Source of the DNA: an uncultured Oceanospirillaceae bacterium
GTDB lineage: Bacteria > Pseudomonadota > Gammaproteobacteria > Pseudomonadales > Balneatricaceae
DNA length: 64,000 bases
Direction: 5' to 3'
Assembly (NCBI GenBank): GCA_913057435.1
Contig: CAJXNY010000022.1
Location: forward strand, 20,581-84,580
The notes under the pieces were generated by a model. It was not told the origin of the DNA. It worked only from the letters and a program-made list of their open reading frames with translations, and did not search any database. Shown one piece after another: positions 7,436 through 15,894 of the stretch; positions within the stretch are counted from its first letter, which is position 1, and each line of letters begins with the position of its first letter. A program made the position numbers and the translations under genes.

Positions 7436-9109
7436 ATGGCAATCAATGTGATGGCTCACAGTATAAGAAGTCCGTCGACACCACCACGCTGTACTGAGCG
7501 CCAGACCGTGGCACGGCGTATTCTGTTGATATTTCTGCTGTCGATAATGCTCGCTTCATTGCTGTTGTTACCGTGGATGAACAGCGATATTCGCGAGCAG
7601 GGGGAGAAAGCAATACAGGTTATTGAGTTGTTTATTCAGGATACCGCGCGTCAGCTGAAGCCTCTGATCCAGTCTGAGGGTGAAGCTGACTGTAGCACCG
7701 CTGCGGTTACACATCTGCGCCGCCAGGTGTTTGGTTTTCGTCGCGTCAAAGAGATTGGCCTCTATAACCCTGACTTCAATGTTTATTGTGTCAGTAATGA
7801 TGGGGCAGTGCGGATCTCCCTGCCATCAGGCCTGCGCGAGCGACTGGAGAATACCCGTAATGGTCAGGTGCTGTGGCTGACCCGGGCGAAAGTGAGCGAT
7901 ACGCCAGCGTTGTTTATCTATCTTCGTAACGCCACCGGGATGGGGGCAAATGTGCTGATGTCGCCAACGGCGGTGACAGAGGTTGTCGGTCAGGCATTGC
8001 AGGGTAGCAGGCTGTCTTATCAGCTGGATGTGCTAGGTCAGAAAACCGGTGATCCCAGGCTCGGGCCGCCGGGCCTGTTTGAGACTGAGCAGGTATTCCA
8101 GTCGCTTGAATATCCGATTACATTAACGCTGCAGCAGACCCGCCAGTCGCAGCTCTCTTTCGGCTTGCAGCATCTCTGGGTGGGCTTGCTGCTGGGAAGC
8201 TTTACCGCGTTGCTGTACCTCTTCCATGTATATATTTTTCAGCGTCGCAATGAAATACGCGCAGCGCTACAGCGGGCGCTGGTATTGCATGAGCTCCATA
8301 TCTGTTACCAGCCGATTATGGACTTTCAGCGCAACCGGCCCGTTGGATTTGAAACGATGCTGCGCTGGCAGCATCCTTACCTGGGCAGTATGAGCCCGGA
8401 TGTGGTGATGTCGCTGGCAGAGCAGCTGGGTATGATTGCACCGGTGACGGAGTATGTACTGGATCAGGCGACGGTGTTTATCACCGAGCACCCTGAGGAG
8501 CTGGTTGGCTGTTACATCTCGGTCAATATCAGCCGTTATTACCTGCTGCATTACGATGTAGCAGGTATGATTGAACAGCGCTGTCAGCAATTGCCGGCGC
8601 TTAGCCGGTATCTGATACTTGAGCTGGCGCAAGATTGTGCCTTTGCTGACAGCGAACTGGTTCGGGTAAGCGGACAACTGAAACAGCTACAAGCGTGTGG
8701 TATCCGGCTGGCGGTGGATGAGTGTGGTAGTGGCTGCTCCGGGCTGACGTTTATTCAGTCTTATCCCTTTGATCTGCTTAAGCTGGATCGGGCCTTTATT
8801 AAACGGCTGGGTGAAGATCGCGCTGCTATGCCGTTGCTGGAATCAGTTGTCTGGCGAGCGGAGAGACGGGGGGCAACGGTGATCGCTGAAGGGGTCGAGC
8901 TGGCGGAGCAGGCCACCCAGCTGGCACAGCTGGGTGTCGTGTTGATGCAGGGGCTTCTGTTTGCCCGCCCGGTTCCACGGGCGCAGCTGCTGGAATGGCT
9001 GGCTCTGCTGGAGTCGCAGGAGAGCAGCCCGTTACTGTTTGCTCAGGCGTGCGAGCCAGCGCAGGCTCATAACGCCCAGAACTGGACCGGGGAGCAGCAA
9101 CCAGAATAG
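7436..9109 (+). CDS. CSS-motif/EAL-domain membrane protein, catalytic site degenerate
   Basis: 557 aa. Membrane helix 1 (28-47) and helix 2 (247-267) flank a ~200-residue periplasmic domain with Cys86 in DCS and Cys118, matching the CSS-motif sensor seen in redox- and DsbA/B-linked phosphodiesterases. The EAL domain fills ~275-525. Several catalytic positions are altered: the signature reads ETM (306-308) instead of EAL, the loop-6 glutamate is Gln399 (LELAQ), and DDFG is DECG (428-431). Asn364, Glu396, Lys449 and Glu485 remain. Cyclic-di-GMP hydrolysis is therefore doubtful; the protein may bind the nucleotide or a partner instead. Its 3' end overlaps the convergent MFS gene by 78 bases. Confidence 0.9.
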   Translation: MAINVMAHSIRSPSTPPRCTERQTVARRILLIFLLSIMLASLLLLPWMNSDIREQGEKAIQVIELFIQDTARQLKPLIQSEGEADCSTAAVTHLRRQVFGFRRVKEIGLYNPDFNVYCVSNDGAVRISLPSGLRERLENTRNGQVLWLTRAKVSDTPALFIYLRNATGMGANVLMSPTAVTEVVGQALQGSRLSYQLDVLGQKTGDPRLGPPGLFETEQVFQSLEYPITLTLQQTRQSQLSFGLQHLWVGLLLGSFTALLYLFHVYIFQRRNEIRAALQRALVLHELHICYQPIMDFQRNRPVGFETMLRWQHPYLGSMSPDVVMSLAEQLGMIAPVTEYVLDQATVFITEHPEELVGCYISVNISRYYLLHYDVAGMIEQRCQQLPALSRYLILELAQDCAFADSELVRVSGQLKQLQACGIRLAVDECGSGCSGLTFIQSYPFDLLKLDRAFIKRLGEDRAAMPLLESVVWRAERRGATVIAEGVELAEQATQLAQLGVVLMQGLLFARPVPRAQLLEWLALLESQESSPLLFAQACEPAQAHNAQNWTGEQQPE

Positions 9110-10213
9110 CCATTCAATACTCACTGAGCCAAGCAGGCTACCGGTCAGCTGGACGGCGACAACGGTGAGGCTGTAGCCCAGGCAGTTGATCAGGGTCAGG
9201 GCGCTGCCGACGACGGCTGGTGGTGCTGTTTGCGCGGACAGCGCCGAAAACTGCGGCGAGTCTCCAACGACAGTGAAGCCCCAGATCAACCAGAACAGTA
9301 GAACCGGCAGAAGCGACTGCTGCATCAGCAGCGGTGATAGCAGACAGCACAGTCCGGAGATGATGAGCATCTGCTGGGCGACTGTACGGCTGCCCCAGCG
9401 GCGGGATAATTTGCCGCCCACGACACACCCCACTGCACCGGCGGCGATAATCAGAAAACTCCAGAAAGCGGTGTCCAGCGGTTGCTGGTGTTGCTGGCTC
9501 CATGCCCGTAACCAGAACGGGGCCAGCGCCCAGACGGCATACAATTCCCACATATGGCCAAAATACCCCATTGCCGAAGCGCGCAGAGGCGGGTGTCGCA
9601 GGGCTGTTGTGAGCTGTTGCCATTGTAGCGGTGCGCCTTTGTACAATGCCGGACCATCCGGTACGCCAGCCAGTATCAGCAGGCCAGACAGCAGTGCGGC
9701 TGCAGCCACCATTAACATAACGGTTTGCCAGTGATCACCTATCCAGCTTGATAACAGGTGAGGGAAAGCTGTGCCCAGTACCAGCGCACCGACCAGGTAG
9801 CCCAGTGCTCGGCCTAGGCCCTGTGGGTACCAGCCGGTGGCAATCTTCATGCCCGTCGGGTAGATCCCGGCCAGCATCAGGCCGGAACAGAAGCGCAGCA
9901 CCAGCAACTGTTCAAAGCTGTTAGCCCAGAGTGCAATGGCCAATGAGCTGATAGCGCTAAGGCTGGTGCAGCAAAAGAAGATCAGCCGTGGTGAAAACCG
10001 GTCAGCCAGCGCCAGCAGTGAAAAAGCCAGCGCTCCGGCGATAAAGCCCAGTTGTACGGAGTTGGTAATACTGGTGATGGCGCTGTCGGACAGTGACCAC
10101 TGTTGTTGCAGGGCTGGCAAAATGGCATTACCAGCCAGCCAGCTGATGGTGCCCAGGAACTGAGCCAGAATAATCAGTGGCAGAATATGGCTGGGGCGCT
10201 GAATATCAGACAC
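9032..10213 (-). CDS. Major facilitator superfamily transporter
   Basis: 393-aa inner-membrane transporter with about 12 hydrophobic helices. The loop between helices 2 and 3 has an MFS-like LADRFSPRL, and the second half repeats the pattern around GGKLSRRWGSR, which supports two six-helix halves. YPTGMKIATGWYPQGLGRALG in the first half is typical of CynX/NarK-like members. The substrate cannot be told from sequence. It is transcribed alone; its last 26 codons lie antisense to the end of the EAL gene. Confidence 0.85.
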   Translation of the reverse strand: MSDIQRPSHILPLIILAQFLGTISWLAGNAILPALQQQWSLSDSAITSITNSVQLGFIAGALAFSLLALADRFSPRLIFFCCTSLSAISSLAIALWANSFEQLLVLRFCSGLMLAGIYPTGMKIATGWYPQGLGRALGYLVGALVLGTAFPHLLSSWIGDHWQTVMLMVAAAALLSGLLILAGVPDGPALYKGAPLQWQQLTTALRHPPLRASAMGYFGHMWELYAVWALAPFWLRAWSQQHQQPLDTAFWSFLIIAAGAVGCVVGGKLSRRWGSRTVAQQMLIISGLCCLLSPLLMQQSLLPVLLFWLIWGFTVVGDSPQFSALSAQTAPPAVVGSALTLINCLGYSLTVVAVQLTGSLLGSVSIEWLFWLLLPGPVLGVMSLRWLARLSKQ

Positions 10214-10288
10214 AGAGTAACCTGAGGATTAAAAGTGCTGATAATACGGTGCAGGCAGGATCAGGTCGAGACTGGATTAAATGGCTGC

Positions 10289-10735
10289 TCAGAGGAACTG
10301 CCACCAGCGTACTTTTTTGCGCTGGCTAACGCTCTGGCAGACTTCCATAAACAGTTCATGCAAGCCATCAATATGGCGCAGCTTCAGGTTGTCATTGTCG
10401 GTGTAAAGCTTGAACTCATAGACCTTACTATCCCGGCTTTTATACAGCACGATATGGAAATCTTTTAGCGGGTAGCGCTGGGTCCCTTGTTTACCCTGGT
10501 GAACCAGTAGTGCCCCATCGAGGATTTCCAGTCGTTGTTCGCGAATGCGCTGGCAGGCTTTGATAACCGGGTTGGCACATAGCGCGATAACCAGCAGGAA
10601 GCCAGCGGCTGCCACCGGTAAAGGCAGCCAGCCGGTGGTGGTTACAATCGCCAACAGCGCACCTAGCCCCAGTGCCTGCTCAAAACGCTCAAACAGATAA
10701 CGTAGTACGGCAAATCGATTCGGGGTGTAGTGCAT
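10289..10735 (-). CDS. Hypothetical membrane protein, two helices
   Basis: 148 aa, family not recognised. Two closely spaced hydrophobic helices (residues ~22-38 and 39-56) are followed by a ~90-residue basic soluble domain predicted as beta strands (LEILDGALLVHQG, YPLKDFHIVLYKS, YEFKLYTDNDNLKL), similar to the small PH-like domains found after a helical pair. It is probably anchored in the inner membrane with the C-terminal domain in the cytoplasm. It sits between the MFS and glycerophosphodiesterase genes on the same strand, ~70 bases from each, so a shared transcript is possible. Confidence 0.65.
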   Translation of the reverse strand: MHYTPNRFAVLRYLFERFEQALGLGALLAIVTTTGWLPLPVAAAGFLLVIALCANPVIKACQRIREQRLEILDGALLVHQGKQGTQRYPLKDFHIVLYKSRDSKVYEFKLYTDNDNLKLRHIDGLHELFMEVCQSVSQRKKVRWWQFL

Positions 10736-10807
10736 AGCGCTGGCCTGTGGTTCGCTCGGAACGCCAGTTTAGCCCGTGATTAGGGTTGGTAACAGGCCAG
10801 ATGCTGG

Positions 10808-11590
10808 TCATTCATAGGGCCATCTTTGCCTTTGTGCCGGGGGGCTGTGAGGTCCTGCCAGTATTGCATTGCAGTTAAAACTCTCCAGTAAGCTGGCGCC
10901 GCGTTGCAGCCAGTGCTCGGCCTGTTGTTTGTTCTCAATCTCATACACCATCACCGGTAGTGGCTGATCATCCAGCCGTTCATCAGTGCCAATGCGCTGT
11001 TTGTTGACGATCAGATAATCAGGTTGTGCGGTATTCAGGCTGCTATCGGTCGCAGGCCATTGGCGCAGGATCAACCCGGTGCGGGGCCAGTTGCTGCGTA
11101 GCAGTGCTAACAGTGGGGCGTCAAAGCTGATAATAATCACTGAACTACGGACCGGTGCCAGTACCGGCCGGATGGCATCCAGTACCCGCTGGTGGCCAAA
11201 GTGCTCGATGGATTCTTCCTTTATCTCGACAAACAGTTGCAGCTTGGGAGCACTGGACTGAATAAACTGATACCACTTAATTACTTTGCGTAACGTAGGA
11301 ATCGGTTCAAAGCAGAAGCTCTGGCCTAATCTGGCTGGCTCGCTGGCGGTGAGCCTGGCAAGCTCTGCCGTCGTGGTTTCATTGATGCCACCGTCGACAC
11401 CGCTGGTGCGCTGCAGATCTGGGTCGTGGTAGACCATTGGAATCAGATCGGCACTGAGCTGAACATCGAACTCCAGATAAAGGCGGCCATCGGCGGCGGC
11501 GGCCTGGAATGCACTGAGGCTATTTTCCGGATAATGCTGCTGGTCGCCTCGATGAGCAACCAGCCGATGGCTGAGTGGGCTGGACTGCAT
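10808..11590 (-). CDS. Glycerophosphodiester phosphodiesterase (UgpQ-like)
   Basis: Hydrolyses glycerophosphodiesters from phospholipid turnover to glycerol 3-phosphate and an alcohol. 260 aa with no signal peptide, hence cytoplasmic like UgpQ. Catalytic residues of the GDPD TIM barrel are visible: His13-Arg14 (AHRG), Glu22-Asn23 (PEN), Glu40 and Asp42 (EFDV) and His55-Asp56 (YHDP). A later LFVEIKEES segment supplies the conserved metal-site glutamate and lysine. The start at 11590 is the first ATG before the catalytic histidine. Confidence 0.9.
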   Translation of the reverse strand: MQSSPLSHRLVAHRGDQQHYPENSLSAFQAAAADGRLYLEFDVQLSADLIPMVYHDPDLQRTSGVDGGINETTTAELARLTASEPARLGQSFCFEPIPTLRKVIKWYQFIQSSAPKLQLFVEIKEESIEHFGHQRVLDAIRPVLAPVRSSVIIISFDAPLLALLRSNWPRTGLILRQWPATDSSLNTAQPDYLIVNKQRIGTDERLDDQPLPVMVYEIENKQQAEHWLQRGASLLESFNCNAILAGPHSPPAQRQRWPYE

Positions 11591-11849
11591 TACTCATGTC
11601 CCTGAATGGTCTGGATACTCATTTAACCTGGCTCTGAACGGTGATGTTCGCAAGTACCAGGTAATCTTGTATTAGTGCAAACTGGCTAGCCAGTTGTACA
11701 TTTATGGACAACCCTTGGTCTGGCGTTAAGTGATCTTTATCTTGGGCTGGCCATTATCAATTGGAATTAATTCCTTTACTTGGAAATAGAGATAAGATCC
11801 CTGCTACAGGCTACGATAGTTACCAGGGTCTTTCTGCAGGATGCATCGT

Positions 11850-12518
11850 ATGGATGAGAAGTTACTACGTTTTGAAGAGTTAAGGCTCCAGCCTGGCCAG
11901 CGCCTGCAGCTGGATATTTCAGACTATAGCGCCAGTCGTGATAGCAGTACGTTACTGGGTTATAACCCGGGTCAGTCAATCATTGTCTCGACCCCGCAGC
12001 ATAATGGTGCGGCGATCAAGGTGACCAAAGATACGGATGTAACGGTACGATTTTTTTCCCAGACGCTGAATGGTGCGGGTGCATTTAAATCTCAGGTATT
12101 GCACTCAAGTTCACTGCCTTATCCACATATGCATCTGTCGATGCCAGACGGTGTTGTCCTGGGTGAAGTCCGTCGGGCATTGCGGGCCAAGGTTAGCCTT
12201 GCGACAGCCATCGTCTATCAGTTTAGAGACGAGCCTTGTAAGGTCCCCGCCTGTATTACTGATATCAGTGTGATGGGGGCACGTGTTGAACGGCTGCCAG
12301 AATATGCTCAGTTCGATGACAACCATGAGGTCACCCTGGTCTCACGCATTGAAGTCAGTGGGGTGGATTGTACGGTGCGTGTTAAAGGCATTGTGCGTAA
12401 TGTCTCGGATGGCAAGCAGGGCCGGATACTGGGTATTGAGTTCGTCGAGGTTGATGATCCGACCCGTGTCCTGCTGCATGGTTATACCCTGAGTCAGATG
12501 CTGGATTTTGCCTGCTAG
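11850..12518 (+). CDS. YcgR-like PilZ-domain cyclic-di-GMP effector
   Basis: Cytoplasmic 222-aa protein with an N-terminal YcgR-type beta domain (residues ~5-100) and a C-terminal PilZ domain (~105-215). The cyclic-di-GMP binding signature is complete: RRALR at 108-112 and DISVMG at 138-143. Proteins with this layout brake flagellar rotation or alter surface behaviour when cyclic di-GMP rises. Two in-frame ATGs are possible: 11841 has no ribosome binding site, while 11850 has AGGA eight bases upstream and is preferred. No flagellar gene is nearby; the many cyclic-di-GMP enzymes in this window are plausible inputs. Confidence 0.9.
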   Translation: MDEKLLRFEELRLQPGQRLQLDISDYSASRDSSTLLGYNPGQSIIVSTPQHNGAAIKVTKDTDVTVRFFSQTLNGAGAFKSQVLHSSSLPYPHMHLSMPDGVVLGEVRRALRAKVSLATAIVYQFRDEPCKVPACITDISVMGARVERLPEYAQFDDNHEVTLVSRIEVSGVDCTVRVKGIVRNVSDGKQGRILGIEFVEVDDPTRVLLHGYTLSQMLDFAC

Positions 12519-12657
12519 TTGTCATCCCTGTGCCCGGCAGATACGGATCTGCCGCTGCCGCCTGGCCTCCTCGTACGGCGTTGCATGAATATCAATCATC
12601 TTTAGCTGAGCAGGGTCGGTTGATCTTTGCCAGTCCCCTTTTTAAACTCCTGTCATC

Positions 12658-12904
12658 TGCTGGTACTGGCTCTGTATGGGGTCAGTTTAATCGGGAAGTT
12701 CAGTGCATGGCTCGGCCATAAAGCTGACGCTGCCCCCGCAACGGTAAACACCTGAGAGCTTTGCCTCTTGCTACGTACACTGTGCCACTGTCTGAACGCT
12801 GCTATGCGGCGGATGGGAAGGCGTGCGTGGTTCTGATCTGTCCGTGAGTTATGGGCGGGTCCGGTGTCAGCCCGGAGACCGGCCCGCAGACTACGTAACC
12901 AGCA
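12658..12904 (+). promoter_or_regulatory. Cobalamin (adenosylcobalamin) riboswitch
   Basis: All hallmark elements occur in order: TTTAATCGGGAA (~12687-12698), the B12 box core GCTGCCCCCGCAACGGTAA (~12729-12747), TGCCACTG (~12783-12790), GATGGGAAGG (~12812-12821) and GGAGACCGGCC (~12874-12884). The outer helix P1 is formed by TGCTGGT at 12658-12664 and ACCAGCA at 12898-12904, which sets the limits. The downstream leader to 13074 would hold the expression platform. It should repress the bluB-cob operon when adenosylcobalamin is plentiful. Confidence 0.95.
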
Positions 12905-13074
12905 TTGCGGTGGGCGATGTATCGGGACCTTTCTGCACCGTGATGTATTCGTCACCCTGCCTGTCCGGTGCCTGCCATGCTGGTCTGCCTTTTTTTGCAG
13001 CCGTGCCACAGGCGCGCAGGACTCCTTTTTATGATAAGCACCCGCCACTGGCTCGACGCTGAGCAGGGCCACCG
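12905..13074 (+). promoter_or_regulatory. Riboswitch expression platform / leader
   Basis: 170 bases between the aptamer and bluB. They contain several G+C-rich complementary segments (GCGGTG near 12906 with CACCGT near 12938; CTGCC with a T-tract and GCAG near 12985-13000), suitable for alternative pairing. I cannot assign a unique terminator or a sequestered ribosome binding site. No convincing gene is present. Confidence 0.5.
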
Positions 13075-13731
13075 ATGAGCCGTCATGCTTTTTCTGACGC
13101 CGACCGGGCCGCCGTGTATCGGGCGATCGCTGAGCGTCGTGATATGCGCCACTTCCGTAATGACCCGGTTGACCCTGCTGTGCTCACCCGTTTACTCCAT
13201 GCTGCCCATCAGGCACCGTCGGTCGGTTTGATGCAGCCCTGGCGGATCATCCGCATTACCGATACCACCGTGCGGAGCGAAATCCGGGCGCTGGTGGAAG
13301 CTGAACGGCTGGCGACTGCCGAGGCCCTGGGAGAGCGGGGCAGTGAGTTTATGCAGCTTAAAGTTGAAGGACTGGACCAGTGCGCTGAGCTGCTGGTGAT
13401 TGCGCTGATGGATCAGCGTGAACAGCACATTTTTGGTCGCCGGACGTTGCCGCAAATGGACCTGGCATCTGTCAGCTGCGCCATTCAGAATATCTGGCTG
13501 GCTGCCCGTGCCGAAGGACTTGGGATGGGCTGGGTCTCGCTGTTTGACCCCCAGGCGCTGGCACAGCTACTGGGCATGCCTGCTGACAGTGAGCCGGTGG
13601 CGGTGCTGTGTCTGGGCCATGTGGATGCGTTTTATTCGAAACCGATGCTGGAGCAGACTGGCTGGGCTGAGCCGCAGCCGCTGGAAAATCTGTTATGGCA
13701 CAACCGCTGGGGCGAGACCGAGGATGACTGA
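13075..13731 (+). CDS. bluB: 5,6-dimethylbenzimidazole synthase
   Basis: Flavin-destructase of the nitroreductase fold that breaks down reduced FMN with oxygen to make 5,6-dimethylbenzimidazole, the lower ligand of B12. 218 aa, the normal length. ERRDMRHFRNDPV (residues ~20-32), the AAHQAPSVGLMQPW segment (~43-56) and the AARAEGLGMGWVSLF segment (~144-158) are BluB-type. It is the first gene after the riboswitch and overlaps cbiB by eight bases (ATGACTGA). Its presence implies aerobic, self-sufficient lower-ligand synthesis. Confidence 0.95.
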   Translation: MSRHAFSDADRAAVYRAIAERRDMRHFRNDPVDPAVLTRLLHAAHQAPSVGLMQPWRIIRITDTTVRSEIRALVEAERLATAEALGERGSEFMQLKVEGLDQCAELLVIALMDQREQHIFGRRTLPQMDLASVSCAIQNIWLAARAEGLGMGWVSLFDPQALAQLLGMPADSEPVAVLCLGHVDAFYSKPMLEQTGWAEPQPLENLLWHNRWGETEDD

Positions 13732-14689
13732 GCTGTTGGGTATATCGGGCTGGCCGGTGACGGTGCTGGTGGTACTGCTGGCACTGCTGCTGGATCTGTG
13801 GCTGGGGGAACCGCGCCGTTACCATCCGCTGGTGGGCTTTGGCTGGCTGGTGAGTCAGGCAGAACGCTGGCTGCATGGTGGTGAGGATGCTAAAAAGTGG
13901 GCACAGCGAACACGTGGTCTGATTGCGATGTCGCTAGTGGTTGTTCCTATCACCCTCACAGGATTTCTGATTGATCAGACTTCACTCCTGGGTTTTCTTT
14001 TCTCATCGCTGGTGCTCTACAGTGCCATCGGCCATCGGAGCCTGCGTGACCATGTACTCCCGGTTGCCCTGGCACTGGAGGCTGGTGATGAGATGGCGGC
14101 CCGGCAGCAGGCGGCGATGATTGTCAGCCGTGACCCGGTGACCATGGATGTACCGCGTTCCACCATCGAGTCGGCGCTGGAAAATGGGTGTGATGGCATT
14201 TTTGGTGCCCTGTTCTGGTTTTTACTGGCCGGGGTGCCAGGGGTGCTGTGTTACCGGCTGGTTAACACTCTGGATGCGATGTGGGGCTACCGTAGCCCGC
14301 GTTACCTGCATTTTGGCTGGGCGGCGGCGCGGCTGGATGACTTGCTGAATTACCTGCCTGCCCGACTAACCGCGATCAGTTATGCACTGCTGGGCGACAG
14401 CCTGCTGGCCTTGCAGTGCTGGCAGAATCAGGCGCCTCACTGTAGCAGTCCGAACGGTGGCCCGGTGATGGCCAGTGGTGCCGGTGCGCTGCAATTAAGT
14501 CTGGGCGGCCCAACCCGTTACCGTGGTGAGTGGCTGGATAAGCCGGTACTGGGGGCCGGTGCCGAACCGGGAGCGGCGGATATTCGTCGGGCGATGGCGC
14601 TGGTCAGTGGCACGGTGGGGCTATGGCTGTTGCTGCTGGGCCTGAGTCTCGCCTTCGGGCTGGGTCTGGAGGGTACCGGTCATGCTTGA
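13724..14689 (+). CDS. cbiB: Adenosylcobinamide-phosphate synthase
   Basis: Inner-membrane enzyme that attaches aminopropanol phosphate to adenosylcobyric acid. 321 aa with about five hydrophobic segments, against ~319 for E. coli CbiB. DLWLGEPRRYHPLVGFG (residues ~22-38) and VSRDPVTMD (~131-139) are family signatures. The open frame runs further upstream inside bluB, but the ATG at 13724 is chosen because it yields the standard N-terminus and an eight-base overlap with the bluB stop. It overlaps the next gene by eight bases. Confidence 0.95.
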   Translation: MTELLGISGWPVTVLVVLLALLLDLWLGEPRRYHPLVGFGWLVSQAERWLHGGEDAKKWAQRTRGLIAMSLVVVPITLTGFLIDQTSLLGFLFSSLVLYSAIGHRSLRDHVLPVALALEAGDEMAARQQAAMIVSRDPVTMDVPRSTIESALENGCDGIFGALFWFLLAGVPGVLCYRLVNTLDAMWGYRSPRYLHFGWAAARLDDLLNYLPARLTAISYALLGDSLLALQCWQNQAPHCSSPNGGPVMASGAGALQLSLGGPTRYRGEWLDKPVLGAGAEPGAADIRRAMALVSGTVGLWLLLLGLSLAFGLGLEGTGHA

Positions 14690-15704
14690 ACACGGCGGTC
14701 GGCTACGTGCAGTGGTTGAGCAGTCTGACATCGCTCAGGCGGACTGGCTGGATTTATCCACCGGCATTAATCCCGATACCTGGCAGACGGACGAGCCAAT
14801 GCCCGCAGTGTGCTGGCAGCGGTTGCCGGAGGATGATGATGGTCTGGAGCAGGCCGCGCGGGACTATTATCAGGCCCCGTCGCTGCTGCCGGTGGCGGGT
14901 TCTCAAATGGCGATTCAGGCGTTGCCGCGTCTGCGATCAGCGTCCACCGTGGCGATGGCTGCGGTGGCCTATGCTGAACATGCGCACCATTGGCAACTGC
15001 AAGGTCATAAGCTGCTATTGATAGATGAAAAATCACTCTCAGCTATGCCAGATCAGCTGCCAGATCAGCTGGATGTACTACTGCTGATTAACCCCTGTAA
15101 CCCGACCGGCCAAACGTTTAGCCGGGAACAGTTGCTGAGCTGGCATCACCAGCTGGCAGCCCGTGGTGGCTGGTTGGTGGTGGATGAAGCGTTCATCGAC
15201 ATGACACCGGCACAGAGCCTTGCGTCGGTTACTGATCGACCTGGCCTGATTGTGCTGCGTTCGGTCGGCAAGTTCTTTGGCCTGGCCGGGGCGCGAGTAG
15301 GGTTTGTGCTGGCGCACCCAGCCTTGCTGGCGTCACTGGCCGAGCTGCTGGGCCCCTGGGCGGTCAGTGGACCGTCGCGCTGGCTGCTACAACGGGCATT
15401 GCAGGATAGGAGCTGGCAGCAGGCGATGCGTAGCCAGCTGGCTGCGCATAGTGAGCGCCTGCAGCGCTTATTGAGCCAGTCTGGCCTGATGCCTGCCGGT
15501 GGTACGGGTCTGTTTCAGTACTGTCTGCACCCGCAGGCGGTGTTGATTTATCAGCAACTGCTGCAACAGGGGGTGCTGGTTCGTCTGTTTGAAACACCGG
15601 CGGCGCTGCGTTTTGGTTTGCCTGATCAGGAAGCGGACTGGCAGCGTCTGGAACAGGTTCTGCTTGTGCTGAATGTTAAAAAGACCATCACAGGTCTCTA
15701 CTGA
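14682..15704 (+). CDS. cobD: Threonine-phosphate decarboxylase (PLP-dependent)
   Basis: Converts L-threonine phosphate to (R)-1-amino-2-propanol phosphate for the nucleotide loop. 340 aa of aminotransferase fold I: DLSTGINP at 24-31, NPCNPTG at 137-143, VVDEAF at 166-171 and the Schiff-base Lys197 in LRSVGKFFGLAG. The ATG at 14682 overlaps the cbiB stop, so it is translationally coupled. In some nomenclatures this gene is cobC. It is followed by the only sizeable gap (190 bases) in the operon. Confidence 0.94.
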   Translation: MLEHGGRLRAVVEQSDIAQADWLDLSTGINPDTWQTDEPMPAVCWQRLPEDDDGLEQAARDYYQAPSLLPVAGSQMAIQALPRLRSASTVAMAAVAYAEHAHHWQLQGHKLLLIDEKSLSAMPDQLPDQLDVLLLINPCNPTGQTFSREQLLSWHHQLAARGGWLVVDEAFIDMTPAQSLASVTDRPGLIVLRSVGKFFGLAGARVGFVLAHPALLASLAELLGPWAVSGPSRWLLQRALQDRSWQQAMRSQLAAHSERLQRLLSQSGLMPAGGTGLFQYCLHPQAVLIYQQLLQQGVLVRLFETPAALRFGLPDQEADWQRLEQVLLVLNVKKTITGLY

Positions 15705-15894
15705 CAATCATTCAGGCGTTGCGAAATTCAAAAGATCACACTGATGCTTTGTTGTTCGCTAGCTGCTGAAACATACGCATGACTTGAAAATTGACATCCG
15801 TTCACATGTTATCTGCGTTGATGTGACTTACTTCAATTCTGATATTGAGGCTGTATGGGTTCGATTGTGGTAAGTCTGAATAAGGATAGAAATA
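15705..15894. other. Gap inside the cob operon
   Basis: 190 bases, markedly more AT-rich than the flanking genes, ending in AAGGA (15882-15886) ahead of the cobQ TTG codon. It may hold an internal promoter. I see no second B12 box and no intrinsic terminator. Confidence 0.4.

Noticed and set aside
12823..13062. 79-codon frame in the riboswitch leader
   Set aside because: It overlaps aptamer sequence conserved as RNA, has no ribosome binding site and no CbtB-like or other known features.
13418..13723. N-terminal extension of cbiB inside bluB
   Set aside because: The open frame upstream of 13724 does not look like CbiB, and the overlap ATG gives the standard protein.
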